NCBI RefSeq assembly: GCF_017355935.1
Contig: NZ_JAFIQT010000003.1
Location: 1-64,000, forward strand
Reading direction: 5' to 3'
Origin: Telluribacter humicola
Lineage (GTDB): Bacteria; Bacteroidota; Bacteroidia; Cytophagales; Spirosomataceae
Length of the DNA: 64,000 bases
Position 1 is the stretch's first letter. Every line of letters begins with the position of its first letter. The notes under the pieces were generated by a model that saw only the letters and a program-made list of their open reading frames with translations, made no database searches and had not been told where the DNA came from. Below, piece by piece: positions 17,138-25,971 of this stretch. Made by a program: the position numbers and the translations under genes.

Positions 17138-18095
17138 GTATACAGACGACATACTGGTACTGGGCGGTGGCTCCATTGGTGAGCGGCATATCGGCATCCT
17201 GTGGGAGCTGGGCTACCGCAATATACACCTGTACCGGCAGCGCAACCTGCCTTTTCGTACCCTTGATCCGGCACGGGTGCAGGTATTTACTGATTTTGAA
17301 AGGGTAGCCGATATAGCCCCCAAAGTTGCCATTATTTGTACCCCTACGGCTCTGCATGTAAGCCAGACGCTGGCCTGCGTGGAGCGGGGAATGCACGTAC
17401 TGGTCGAGAAGCCGCTGTCGCATACGTCTGAAGGCATTCAGGAACTCCGGCAGGCGGCTCTGAAACAACAGGTGCTGGTACAGGTGGCCTACATGCTCCG
17501 CTACCACCCCCTTCTGCAGCGCGTGAAGCATATCATAGAAGATGGTACCTGGGGAAAGCTCCTTTCCATGCAGAGTTACTGGGGCGAGTACCTACCCGAC
17601 TGGCATCCCTGGGAAGACTACCGTACCTCCTACGCCGCCCGTAAAGAGCTGGGCGGCGGCGCGGCCCTTACCCTCAGCCACGACCTGGACCTCCTCAACT
17701 GGCTGGCAGGTTGCGCCTTAGATAGCTGGCAAACTGTAAAGAACTATCGCTCCTCACTGGAAGTAGACGTTGAGGCCGGAGCGGATATACTCCTGTCCTA
17801 CCAGAGTGGTACTACGGCCCACTGCCACCTCAACTTCTATGAGCGCATACCCAGGCGATACTACCGGTTTGTGCTGGAAGAGGGTACCCTCGAACTGGAC
17901 TACTACGCAGCAACACTCCGGCTGCTACGTCCTACCAGTTCTGACGTCGAGCGAATAGAGGGCTTTGACCGGAACCAGCTATTTGTAGCACAGACGCGCC
18001 ATTTTTTTGATACCCTACAAAATGGAAACCTAACTAGCCACACGCAGGAGCAGTTGGACGAATCAGAAACCATCCTGAAAATCTGTAATCAGTAA
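17130..18095 (+). CDS. Gfo/Idh/MocA-family oxidoreductase
   Basis: 321 residues from the ATG at 17130, which overlaps the upstream stop by 8 bases; a longer start at 17082 would run deep into the NeuA-like gene. NAD(P)-binding 'ILVLGGGSIGERHIGIL', the family EKP motif in 'VLVEKPLSHT', catalytic-region 'YMLRYHPLLQRV' and 'GGGAALTLSHDLDLLNWL'. Probably reduces or oxidises a nucleotide or free sugar as part of the ulosonate cassette. No family-specific substrate can be inferred. Confidence 0.85.
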   Translation: MIKYTDDILVLGGGSIGERHIGILWELGYRNIHLYRQRNLPFRTLDPARVQVFTDFERVADIAPKVAIICTPTALHVSQTLACVERGMHVLVEKPLSHTSEGIQELRQAALKQQVLVQVAYMLRYHPLLQRVKHIIEDGTWGKLLSMQSYWGEYLPDWHPWEDYRTSYAARKELGGGAALTLSHDLDLLNWLAGCALDSWQTVKNYRSSLEVDVEAGADILLSYQSGTTAHCHLNFYERIPRRYYRFVLEEGTLELDYYAATLRLLRPTSSDVERIEGFDRNQLFVAQTRHFFDTLQNGNLTSHTQEQLDESETILKICNQ

Positions 18096-18104
18096 TTTGT
18101 ATTT

Positions 18105-18941
18105 ATGGATATACCTCAACTACATGCCTCACTCTCCGTTGCTGATAAAGTTGTAATTATCACCGGTGGCTACGGCCTCATCGGGCGTACCATAGCTGAG
18201 GCCTTCCTACAGCAGGGGGCGCGGGTAGTGATAGCTGACATCGATGCGTCCCATCACGATACAGTACAGCAGCAGTTGGCGGAGCATTTCGCCCCAGACC
18301 GGTTTCTGCTCCACCACCTCGACATTACCAACGAAGCCAGCTGCCGGGCCGTGGTGGAAGCAACTGTGGAGAAATTCAGAAAGTTAGATGTACTTATCAA
18401 TAACGCCGCTATCGACGCTAAGTTTGACAAAGAAAATACAGGCAAAGTGAATCAAAGTCGCTTTGAGCACTACCCGGTAGACCTGCTGCGCAAGTCGGTA
18501 GATGTTAACCTGATGGGTACTGTCATTATGACCCAGCAGGCATGCCGACAGATGCTCGCGCAGGGCCAGGGTAATATTATCAATGTAGCCTCTACCTACT
18601 CTATGGTGGCCCCAAACCAGAGCCTGTATGACTTCGGGCAGGGTGTGCAGCAGTACAAACCTATTGACTACATTGCCTCCAAATCATTTATTCCTAATTT
18701 CACCCGGTATATCGCTACCTTCTATGCACAGGAAGGTATCCGGTGCAATGCCATTGTGCCGCACGCTATTTTTAACAACCACAGCGAGGCGTTCCTGACT
18801 AATTTTAGTCGGCTATCACCGCTGGGGCGCATGTGCGAGCGGGAGGAGCTGATTGGTCCGTTTACCTTTCTGGCTTCGGAGGCATCCAGCTACATGACGG
18901 GTTCGGTACTTACCGTAGACGGAGGATGGACGGCATGGTAG
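18105..18941 (+). CDS. Short-chain dehydrogenase/reductase
   Basis: 278 residues. Classical SDR: cofactor motif 'ITGGYGLIGRTIAEAF' (TGGxxxIG), 'VLINNAAIDAK' (NNAG-like), Ser in 'IINVASTYSMV', Y-x3-K in 'DYIASKSFI', C-terminal 'ASSYMTGSVLTVDGGWTAW'. Lies 9 bases after the Gfo/Idh gene and overlaps the phosphatase gene by 7 bases. Probably modifies the precursor or product of the NeuB-like enzyme; substrate unknown. Confidence 0.88.
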   Translation: MDIPQLHASLSVADKVVIITGGYGLIGRTIAEAFLQQGARVVIADIDASHHDTVQQQLAEHFAPDRFLLHHLDITNEASCRAVVEATVEKFRKLDVLINNAAIDAKFDKENTGKVNQSRFEHYPVDLLRKSVDVNLMGTVIMTQQACRQMLAQGQGNIINVASTYSMVAPNQSLYDFGQGVQQYKPIDYIASKSFIPNFTRYIATFYAQEGIRCNAIVPHAIFNNHSEAFLTNFSRLSPLGRMCEREELIGPFTFLASEASSYMTGSVLTVDGGWTAW

Positions 18942-19438
18942 CTATAAAACTGTTTCTGACTGACGTTGACGGCGTCTTGACCGACGGCGGTATGTACTAT
19001 ACCGAAAGCGGCGACGAGTTTAAGAAGTTCAACACCCGCGACGGCATGGGCTTTGAACTACTGCGGAAGGCAGGCATCAAAACCGGCATCATTACCTCCG
19101 AAAATACGCAGATCGTAGCCCGCCGAGCCGCCAAAATTAAAGCCGACTACCTGCACCAGGGCCAGCGCGACGGAGGCAAGCTGGCCGCTGCTCTGGAAAT
19201 CTGTAAGCAAGAAGGTATAAGTCTTCAGGAAGTAGCTTACATTGGAGATGACCTTAATTGTATAGAGCTCTTGAAAAAAGCAGGGTTGGCCGCCTGCCCG
19301 GCCGATGCCGTAGCCCAGGTCAAAGCTTTACCCAATATTCATGTACTTAAAACCAAAGGAGGCGAAGGCTGCGTGCGCGAACTGGTGGAAATGATCGTTG
19401 AAAATACAGAGCAGAAGACCCCTGGATTCATCTGTTGA
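18935..19438 (+). CDS. KdsC/YrbI-family HAD phosphatase
   Basis: 167 residues from the ATG at 18935, which sits inside the SDR stop region and has a GGAGGA sequence 9-14 bases upstream. HAD motif I 'FLTDVDGVLTDG' (D10, D12), 'FNTRDGMGFELL', motif II 'GIITSENT', motif IV 'VAYIGDDLND'-like 'VAYIGDDLNC'. The KdsC/YrbI subgroup removes the phosphate from Kdo-8-phosphate or Kdn-9-phosphate. Its presence suggests the upstream NeuB-like enzyme makes a phosphorylated ulosonate, as in the Kdo and Bacteroides Kdn routes. Confidence 0.88.
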   Translation: MVAIKLFLTDVDGVLTDGGMYYTESGDEFKKFNTRDGMGFELLRKAGIKTGIITSENTQIVARRAAKIKADYLHQGQRDGGKLAAALEICKQEGISLQEVAYIGDDLNCIELLKKAGLAACPADAVAQVKALPNIHVLKTKGGEGCVRELVEMIVENTEQKTPGFIC

Positions 19439-19499
19439 ATCAGCTATTGGCTTTCACTAGTATAGGCAACAGGAGTGATGACATTTAATAATTCCACAC

Positions 19500-21062
19500 T
19501 TGAAGAAGCAGATTCTACTAAATACAGTAAGTGCCGTGCTCACGAAAGCCGGTAAGCTGGCAGTGGGCCTGCTTACGGTACCTCTTTTCCTGAATACACT
19601 GGGGAAGGAAGGCTATGGTTTTGTGATACTTCTGTCGGTAGTGATATCGCTATCGGCCCTGCTGGAGTTTGGAATACGGGCCGGTCTGGTACGCTACTAC
19701 ACCAAGTCCCTGGTCAACAAAGCCTATGATGAATTTAACAGGTACATGTCTACCGCGCTGGTCATGTACTTCTTAGTGTGGCTTACCATAGCCTTAGTCT
19801 TACTGGCGGCCGGCGACCGGCTATTGATTGAAACATTTAATATCTCCGCCGAGTACCAGGATGACGTCATGGACCTGATCCTGTTCTATATTCTGCCAAT
19901 CGTTTACATCAATTTTACCATACCTATTTTGGGGGCAGTACTATCGAGCCTCCATCGATTTGATATCGTCAACTACCGCGATCTGGTCGTCACCATCCTT
20001 ACTTTTCCGGCCTACTACATTGCCCTGGTCACGCTGGATACTGGCGTTTGGGGCTGGGTATGGGTGTCGCTGGGGCTTCAGCTACTGCACTTGGTTATCC
20101 TTCTTTTTGTGGTAAAGCGCCTGGTACCTTCGACTGCTATTAACCTGCGGGGGCTCCGTTCCTCCTATTTCAAAGATATCTTTTCGTTCGGGGTCATCAC
20201 CTTTATCGGAAGCATGTCAAGGCGGATGAAGATCGATGCTGACCCGCTCCTGATCTCTGCCTTCAGTGCTCCCGCCGCCGTTTCGCTCTATCGCTCCGGC
20301 GTATCTATGCCGGGCCACACCCGACCCATTATCAGCTCCTTTTCCGGCCAGATCTATACGTTTGCTACTGCCGTCCACGAAAGAGGCGAAACAGAAAAGC
20401 TAAACCGCTTATTTGACAAGGGAACCAAGTATACCCTGCTCCTGGGCGTGGTAATGCTATGCTTCTTCCTGTTTCTGAGCGATGCTATCGTGTACGTGTG
20501 GCTACACAATTCGTTAAGCCCGGCCGACCTGGAACTGGTCTCGCTGTGTATGAAAGGAATGGCAATCATTGACTTCTGCTTCTATCTGGAAGGTACCAGC
20601 TACTCTATCCTGTATGGGATCAACCGGCTAAAAAAAATGGCCTATACAGACTTTTTCCTGGGCCTGCTCAACATCGCTTCCACGGCCCTGCTGCTGTACT
20701 ATTCGGGAGGATTTATTCCACTGGCCCTCCTCCCTACCATCATTCTGGAGGCCATTGCCCGCCCTATCTACCTGTACTATACGGCAGGTGTCATCGGATA
20801 CAGCAGGAAAGGTGTCTGGACGAATATCTACCTGCCCGTTAGCCTGTGTCTGGGTACCTGCGCCGGTACCATGTACCTTTTCTTCCTGATAGCACCGGGT
20901 AACGATAGTACCTACTGGACGGTCCTCCTCACCGGTACAGCTCTGCTCGTGGTGGTATGGACTATATCATGCTATCTGCTGGCCTTTAACCAGAATGAAA
21001 AGAGGGAAGTACAAAAGGCGTTGGTTAGCTCTACCAGTTATATCAGGCACCTGTGGGCATAA
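19500..21062 (+). CDS. Polysaccharide flippase (Wzx-like, MOP superfamily)
   Basis: 520 residues with about 12-14 hydrophobic helices spread over the whole length ('LLTVPLFLNTLGKEGYGFVILLSVVISLSALLEFGI' at the start is typical of Wzx/RfbX). It would move undecaprenyl-linked repeat units across the inner membrane. Probable TTG start at 19500; no better ATG gives the family N-terminus. Upstream gap of 61 bases. Confidence 0.85.
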   Translation: MKKQILLNTVSAVLTKAGKLAVGLLTVPLFLNTLGKEGYGFVILLSVVISLSALLEFGIRAGLVRYYTKSLVNKAYDEFNRYMSTALVMYFLVWLTIALVLLAAGDRLLIETFNISAEYQDDVMDLILFYILPIVYINFTIPILGAVLSSLHRFDIVNYRDLVVTILTFPAYYIALVTLDTGVWGWVWVSLGLQLLHLVILLFVVKRLVPSTAINLRGLRSSYFKDIFSFGVITFIGSMSRRMKIDADPLLISAFSAPAAVSLYRSGVSMPGHTRPIISSFSGQIYTFATAVHERGETEKLNRLFDKGTKYTLLLGVVMLCFFLFLSDAIVYVWLHNSLSPADLELVSLCMKGMAIIDFCFYLEGTSYSILYGINRLKKMAYTDFFLGLLNIASTALLLYYSGGFIPLALLPTIILEAIARPIYLYYTAGVIGYSRKGVWTNIYLPVSLCLGTCAGTMYLFFLIAPGNDSTYWTVLLTGTALLVVVWTISCYLLAFNQNEKREVQKALVSSTSYIRHLWA

Positions 21063-21111
21063 GTACTTGGTAAGTAAGTTTTATATCCATGATCTAATAG
21101 TAAATCTGAAT

Positions 21112-22419
21112 ATGAAAATCGGTTTCGTAGTTTCATTCTTTGACTTCAGAAATGATGTAAGGCGTGTTATCACCGAGGTAGCCCGACAACACCAGGTGGT
21201 AGTGTTTGGCAAACCCCAACAGGCTGAGGCTATACTACGTCACCTGCCGGAAGGTGTAGAGTTCAGATTCATTGAAGAACAAAAACCTACTGTCTGGAAC
21301 TCGCTGTGGGAGCGCCTATACCTTCTATTAAAAGCCATTCCGCGTAGCCGTAATAACTATTTCTTGATGGAGCTGTTCAAGGCTTCAATCACTACTAATC
21401 CCACCCAACGAAAAAAAGCCTACCAGATCCTTAGCTGGAGTCGCCGGTTACCCAAAGTAGTCTCATACGATACGTACCTCGACCACCTGCAGATCAAGCA
21501 ACAGACGAAGATTGATGACATTGACAAGTTTGTCTTTTTTACAGCCATTGGTGACGACTACCTGCTGGCCCGCCTCATCAGGGAACAACACCCCAACCTG
21601 AGAGTGTACGTCTACAGTTGGGACCATCCTTGCAAACACACTTGCTTCTCCCGACGCGTCAACTACTTTATCTGGACCGAGCCGCTCCGGCAGGACGTCA
21701 TTGAACTACAAAACATACCAGCCTCCAAAGTACAGGTCATAGGAGCCAGCCAGTTTGGGTATATCGAAGAATTTAACCGCGAATACCGCCACCGCCTCCC
21801 CCGCTCCTACCCTTTTCGCTACATCTATATAGGGTGTGCTATTGGTCCGGCCGATCTGGTACCCGATGAGGTAAATGTAATTGAGCAGGTAGCCCACTTT
21901 ATGGCCCAAACCCACCCAGACCTGAAACTGGTGGTAAGGCCTTACCCACTGGTAGCTAACTGGAGCCTGTATAGCCCGATCCGGTCATTACCTAATGTTG
22001 TTATTGACGACGGCTTCCAAAGCCTTGATTTGTCGGTAACGGAAGCTCATCTTATGGAGAAATTCGAAAAGATCCATAATGCCGAAGCCTTTTTCCACTT
22101 AGGTACCACTATGGGATTAGAAGCCTGCTTTACGGACACCCCATCCTTTATTCTGGACTTTGGATACACATCCAGGCAGGGACTTAGTCTCTATAACTTT
22201 ATTCATCAGTACCAGAACGACCGGCACCTGATAGATCTGGCTCCACAAAATGCAATTACTTCGCTGGATGAACTACGGAAAGTACTGGATAATTTGGATA
22301 ACCCTACGTATCAGGTACTAAACCAACGGGTACAGCAGCAATACACTCTGAAGTCGTTTGCTGCCTTTGCCGACGATCTGACTGAAGGTAGCAAAGAGAA
22401 GATGACCAACCCCATATAA
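21112..22419 (+). CDS. Probable GT-B fold glycosyltransferase, family unclear
   Basis: 435 residues from the ATG at 21112 ('MKIGFVVSFFDFRNDVRRVI'); a longer frame from 20995 overlaps the flippase and is unlikely. The C-terminal third has 'AEAFFHLGTTMGLEACFTDTPSFILDFG', like the donor-binding loop of CDP-glycerol/UDP-sugar GT-B enzymes (S/T-x-x-G-LEA). The N-terminal half has GT-B-like 'VYVYSWDHPCKH' and 'YIYIGCAIGPADLVP'. Located among flippase, methyltransferase and other transferases, so a capsule assembly role is likely. Confidence 0.65.
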   Translation: MKIGFVVSFFDFRNDVRRVITEVARQHQVVVFGKPQQAEAILRHLPEGVEFRFIEEQKPTVWNSLWERLYLLLKAIPRSRNNYFLMELFKASITTNPTQRKKAYQILSWSRRLPKVVSYDTYLDHLQIKQQTKIDDIDKFVFFTAIGDDYLLARLIREQHPNLRVYVYSWDHPCKHTCFSRRVNYFIWTEPLRQDVIELQNIPASKVQVIGASQFGYIEEFNREYRHRLPRSYPFRYIYIGCAIGPADLVPDEVNVIEQVAHFMAQTHPDLKLVVRPYPLVANWSLYSPIRSLPNVVIDDGFQSLDLSVTEAHLMEKFEKIHNAEAFFHLGTTMGLEACFTDTPSFILDFGYTSRQGLSLYNFIHQYQNDRHLIDLAPQNAITSLDELRKVLDNLDNPTYQVLNQRVQQQYTLKSFAAFADDLTEGSKEKMTNPI

Positions 22420-22435
22420 AGTAGATTAATTCAGC

Positions 22436-23224
22436 ATGGAATACTACGAGGCAAAAAAGGCGTATCAGAAAGTACGGAACATTTCTGGCTGGTTTTCCGA
22501 AGAAGCTGCTTTAGTACTCGCCCTGACCGATACCGTTCAGAAGCAGCACCAGTTCAGCGGAGATATATTTGAGATTGGAGTACACCATGGAAAAAGCGCA
22601 CTCTATCTGCACCATCTACTTTCAGGACAGGAAAACCTCAAGGTCTGTGATCTTTTTGGTAATCAATCCGGAAATGTTTCCGATTCCGGATCAGGTGACA
22701 AACAGATATTTCTCAGTAATTGTAGCCGAGTAATCGGCAATGTAGCTATACCTGTTTTTGAGAAGCTGTCCGGCGAGCTTTCCGTTTCAGAAATAGGGCG
22801 TACCTATCGTATGTTTCATATTGATGGTGGTCACTCCTGTGAAGAGGCTCTGGCTGATCTGTACCTCGCTAAACAAGCTACCAAAGAGTACGGTATTATT
22901 ATACTGGATGACCCATTCCGCCACGAATGGCCGGGAGTGACTGAGGCGGCTATTGAGTTTTTGAAGGAATCGCCTGATTATTCAGCTCTCCTGGTTGGAT
23001 TTAATAAGCTACTAATCGTTCACAATAGCTTCTGGAAAGTATACACACAGGCGTTTGATAACCTGGCATTACGGTCGCAGTATGGTCTAGAAGATAGGTT
23101 GTCTTTTAAAACAATGCGTTTTGTGGGGCATGAACTCCGCTGTATCTACAGGCCTACTTACCTCCAAAATCCAACTCTTAAAGTAAGAATGTACCAGTGG
23201 CTAAAACGACTTGGTCTAAGATAA
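22436..23224 (+). CDS. SAM-dependent methyltransferase (TylF/Methyltransf_24-like)
   Basis: 262 residues. 'FSGDIFEIGVHHGKSALYLHHLL' is the SAM-binding motif I (ExGxxxGKS form), 'YRMFHIDGGHSCEEALADL' carries the metal-linked DGGH motif, and 'GIIILDDPF' follows, as in class I O-methyltransferases of the TylF/Methyltransf_24 type. Probably methylates a sugar in the repeat unit. 16 bases after the previous gene, 10 before the next. Confidence 0.82.
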   Translation: MEYYEAKKAYQKVRNISGWFSEEAALVLALTDTVQKQHQFSGDIFEIGVHHGKSALYLHHLLSGQENLKVCDLFGNQSGNVSDSGSGDKQIFLSNCSRVIGNVAIPVFEKLSGELSVSEIGRTYRMFHIDGGHSCEEALADLYLAKQATKEYGIIILDDPFRHEWPGVTEAAIEFLKESPDYSALLVGFNKLLIVHNSFWKVYTQAFDNLALRSQYGLEDRLSFKTMRFVGHELRCIYRPTYLQNPTLKVRMYQWLKRLGLR

Positions 23225-23234
23225 AAGTTATAAA

Positions 23235-23783
23235 ATGCCTATGAGGTCAGCTTGGATTGCTCTGCATGCCTTCGGAAACTATCTATTTAGGGAGTGGATC
23301 ATGTATATTCCATTTTACACTATTCGAAAGTTCTTTCTGAAGAATACCTTAAACCACCTGGGCAGGCAGTGCTTTATAGCGATGGGAGTAGAAATCAGAC
23401 ATGGAAAGAATATCCTGATTAACGATGGCTCTATTATTAACAAAAAGGTGCTACTGGATGGCCGGGGGGGTAAAGTTGTGATAGGTAGCCATGTTGATAT
23501 AGCTCAGGAAGTAAATATCTGGACTCTGTCGCACGATCCACAGGATGATTACTATGGTGATAAGGGGGGCGGAGTTACCATTGAAGACTTTGTATGGATA
23601 GCATCAAGAGCTACCATACTACCCAATGTTACCCTGGGGAGAGGGTGCGTAGTGGCTAGTGGAAGTGTAGTAACTAAGGATGTCCCGCCCATGACTATTG
23701 TGGCTGGTGTACCTGCCCAGCAGATTGGGCTGCGAAAGAGCCAGCTTAAGTACCGATTTAACCACCAGCCATGGTTCAGATAA
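23235..23783 (+). CDS. Hexapeptide-repeat acyltransferase (WcaF/NodL-like)
   Basis: 182 residues. Left-handed beta-helix hexapeptide repeats from about residue 60 to 165 ('ILINDGSIINKKVLLDG', 'VVIGSHVDIAQEVNIWTLSHD', 'VTIEDFVWIASRATILPNVTLGRGCVVASGSVVTKDV'), ending with the typical 'MTIVAGVPAQQIG'. Acetyl-CoA-dependent O-acetylation of a sugar is expected. Overlaps the next gene by 13 bases. Confidence 0.9.
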   Translation: MPMRSAWIALHAFGNYLFREWIMYIPFYTIRKFFLKNTLNHLGRQCFIAMGVEIRHGKNILINDGSIINKKVLLDGRGGKVVIGSHVDIAQEVNIWTLSHDPQDDYYGDKGGGVTIEDFVWIASRATILPNVTLGRGCVVASGSVVTKDVPPMTIVAGVPAQQIGLRKSQLKYRFNHQPWFR

Positions 23784-24823
23784 GTAAGAAGACAACCATC
23801 GCCTGCCTGCCGGTAGCCGGTCGTAAAAACCCCTACCAGTGGCTGATGATGCAGGGACTGAACCAGAACCACGCGCTGAAAGCTTTCAACGGTATAGATG
23901 ATCGTTTTTTGGGCATCATAAGAACAGTAGTACGTGATCGGCCCGATTATCTGCACTTTGATTGGATCATATCCTACTACTATCGGCGGTGGCGGTGGCT
24001 AACGGCCTTAAGCGTCCCCCTGTTCTTCATTCAGATCATTATAGCCCGGCACCTGTTCCGTACCCGCATTGTATGGACCCTGCACAACGTACTCCCTCAT
24101 GATATGAAGCAGGTCGGCCTTCACAGTTGGTGCCAGCGATTCATGGCCAGGCAGTGTGACTGGATACGGGTATTCTCGTTGGACACGGTAGCGCGTGCCG
24201 CCCAGGAACTGCAAGTACCCCCAGACAAACTACGGGTAGTGCCGGAGGGAGATTATACCTCCTGTTATCCCAATACTACGGATCGGCTACAAGCCCGGCA
24301 GTACCTTAAGCTATCAGCTTCATCAAACATATTACTGTACTTAGGCCTTATCAAGCCCTACAAAGGCGTTTTAGAACTAATCCACCATTTCAAGCAACTC
24401 CAACTGGCAGATACCTATCTGATTATAGCCGGTAAGGTCATGGATAAGGCTTATGGCGAAGCGATTCGTTGCACATTAGATGAGTCGGTTGTGCTGGAAG
24501 ATCAGTTTATACCGGAAGATGTCCTGCAGTACTACTACCACGCAGCCGACGCCGTAGTACTTCCATTCAAAAACATTGAGAACTCCGGGTCAGTTATTAT
24601 GGCAATGGGATTTGCCAAACCAATTATAGCTCCTGCCATAGGAGTAGTCAAAGACAGGCTTAGCCAGCAGAGTGAGTTACTATTCAGATCAGAAGAGGAA
24701 CTACCAGAAAAGATATATCAGGTACTACAATGGCCCGATGAAAAGAGAAATGCCATAGGTACCAGGAATTACGAAGCGCTCCGAAATTGCCGCTGGGAAG
24801 ACCTAAGCCTCCTTTTCGTATGA
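23771..24823 (+). CDS. Glycosyltransferase (GT-B, GT4-like)
   Basis: 350 residues. N-terminal acceptor domain with a hydrophobic segment ('LTALSVPLFFIQIIIARHLF'), then donor domain with 'LLYLGLIKPYKGVLELIHHFK', 'YLIIAGKVMDKAYG', 'YYYHAADAVVLPFKNIENSGSVIMAMGFAKPIIAP' (E-x7-E like region of GT4). Starts within the acetyltransferase gene and shares an ATGA overlap with the next transferase gene. Donor sugar unknown. Confidence 0.85.
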   Translation: MVQISKKTTIACLPVAGRKNPYQWLMMQGLNQNHALKAFNGIDDRFLGIIRTVVRDRPDYLHFDWIISYYYRRWRWLTALSVPLFFIQIIIARHLFRTRIVWTLHNVLPHDMKQVGLHSWCQRFMARQCDWIRVFSLDTVARAAQELQVPPDKLRVVPEGDYTSCYPNTTDRLQARQYLKLSASSNILLYLGLIKPYKGVLELIHHFKQLQLADTYLIIAGKVMDKAYGEAIRCTLDESVVLEDQFIPEDVLQYYYHAADAVVLPFKNIENSGSVIMAMGFAKPIIAPAIGVVKDRLSQQSELLFRSEEELPEKIYQVLQWPDEKRNAIGTRNYEALRNCRWEDLSLLFV

Positions 24824-25971
24824 AGATATTGTTTTGTACAAATACATTCGAGAATGTGCAAAATGGCCCCTCCAAGTTCGCCAATCACTTACTGGAAATT
24901 AATCAACAATTTGAAGGAGTAGAGATACGTATACTAACTGAGGACATCAGTACCAGCCGATTGGCTGCCTATGGGGGGCAGGTTATCAAGGTAGAATTTA
25001 ATATAACTCCATTGACTAAGCCGTGGGGATTTCTGTACCGGATGCTCCCTTACTACCGGGCCTGCGCTAATTTACGGGCTGAATATTCGTATGATATCGT
25101 CATTTTTAACAATGCAATCACGGGTATCTGGGCAGCTCGTAATCTACATGTACCCGTCATTGGCATGATCAACGACTATACCAGCCTGACCAATTCCTGG
25201 AGTAGCTTTGACGCCAGCTGGCAGTGGTACAGGCGTTGTATCTTTAAGTGGAGTGAGCGCCTGGCCTGCTCTGTGGAGGATGGCATCATCGTCAATTCAG
25301 AGTACCTGTTCAATAAAGTTAAAGTTGCCTATAAAGTCCCTACCGCTAAGCTTAGCATTGTTTACAAAGGCTTGAAATTAGCTCCCCTGCCCATCAGGCA
25401 GGATACCCTTGGTCAGAGCTCTATCAAGGTGCTATTTGTAAAGTCAGATTATAAATTAGGGGGGTTGTATGATGTAATCAATGCACTGAGCAGGGTGGCA
25501 GAGTATAGGTTTGAGCTATATGTTGTAGGTCCTGCCCTGCGTTTCAAAGAAGATATAGTAAAGGCGAATAACTCGGCTCATGTACAGATCCGTTTTGTAG
25601 GCCCGGCCTCACAGCAGGAAGTCTATGGCTATATGCAGAATTGTGACCTTTTTGTGGTACCTTCCTACAAGGAAGCCCTGGGAGTAGCTAACCTGGAGGC
25701 GCTTATGAACGGTATTCCAGTCATTACAAGTCAGGTTGGAGGTATACCCGAGACCATGAACCATGGGGAGAATGGCTGGATGGTTCCTCCGGGACATGTT
25801 GAGGACTTAACTACTACCATACGCCATGTAATTTCTAATCCGGCGGAGCGACAGGAGAAGCAGCGGAAAGGTTATGATTATGTGAGTCGAAAATTTGCAT
25901 TCGAAAAGGTACTTGAGCGATTTGTTGAGGTGCTACAACAGTATCATGAAGATTATTTTCGTATCAAATAA
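24820..25971 (+). CDS. Glycosyltransferase family 4
   Basis: 383 residues from the ATG at 24820, overlapping the preceding stop (ATGA). N-terminus 'MKILFCTNTFENVQNGPSKFANHL' has the acceptor-domain glycine loop; the C-terminal domain has 'IKVLFVKSDYKLGGLYDVINALS', 'VYGYMQNCDLFVVPSYKEALGVANLEALMNGIPVI' (E-x7-E motif) and 'GGIPETMNHGENGWMV'. Clear GT4 retaining enzyme. Part of the polysaccharide operon. Confidence 0.92.
   Translation: MKILFCTNTFENVQNGPSKFANHLLEINQQFEGVEIRILTEDISTSRLAAYGGQVIKVEFNITPLTKPWGFLYRMLPYYRACANLRAEYSYDIVIFNNAITGIWAARNLHVPVIGMINDYTSLTNSWSSFDASWQWYRRCIFKWSERLACSVEDGIIVNSEYLFNKVKVAYKVPTAKLSIVYKGLKLAPLPIRQDTLGQSSIKVLFVKSDYKLGGLYDVINALSRVAEYRFELYVVGPALRFKEDIVKANNSAHVQIRFVGPASQQEVYGYMQNCDLFVVPSYKEALGVANLEALMNGIPVITSQVGGIPETMNHGENGWMVPPGHVEDLTTTIRHVISNPAERQEKQRKGYDYVSRKFAFEKVLERFVEVLQQYHEDYFRIK

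Noticed and set aside
18833-18934. Longer start for the KdsC-like phosphatase
   Set aside because: The extension is an out-of-frame reading of the SDR gene; the ATG at 18935 directly precedes the DxD motif as in the family.
20995-21111. Longer start for the gene at 21112
   Set aside because: Would overlap the flippase coding end, and the extra residues do not resemble a GT N-terminus; the ATG at 21112 gives a typical first beta strand.
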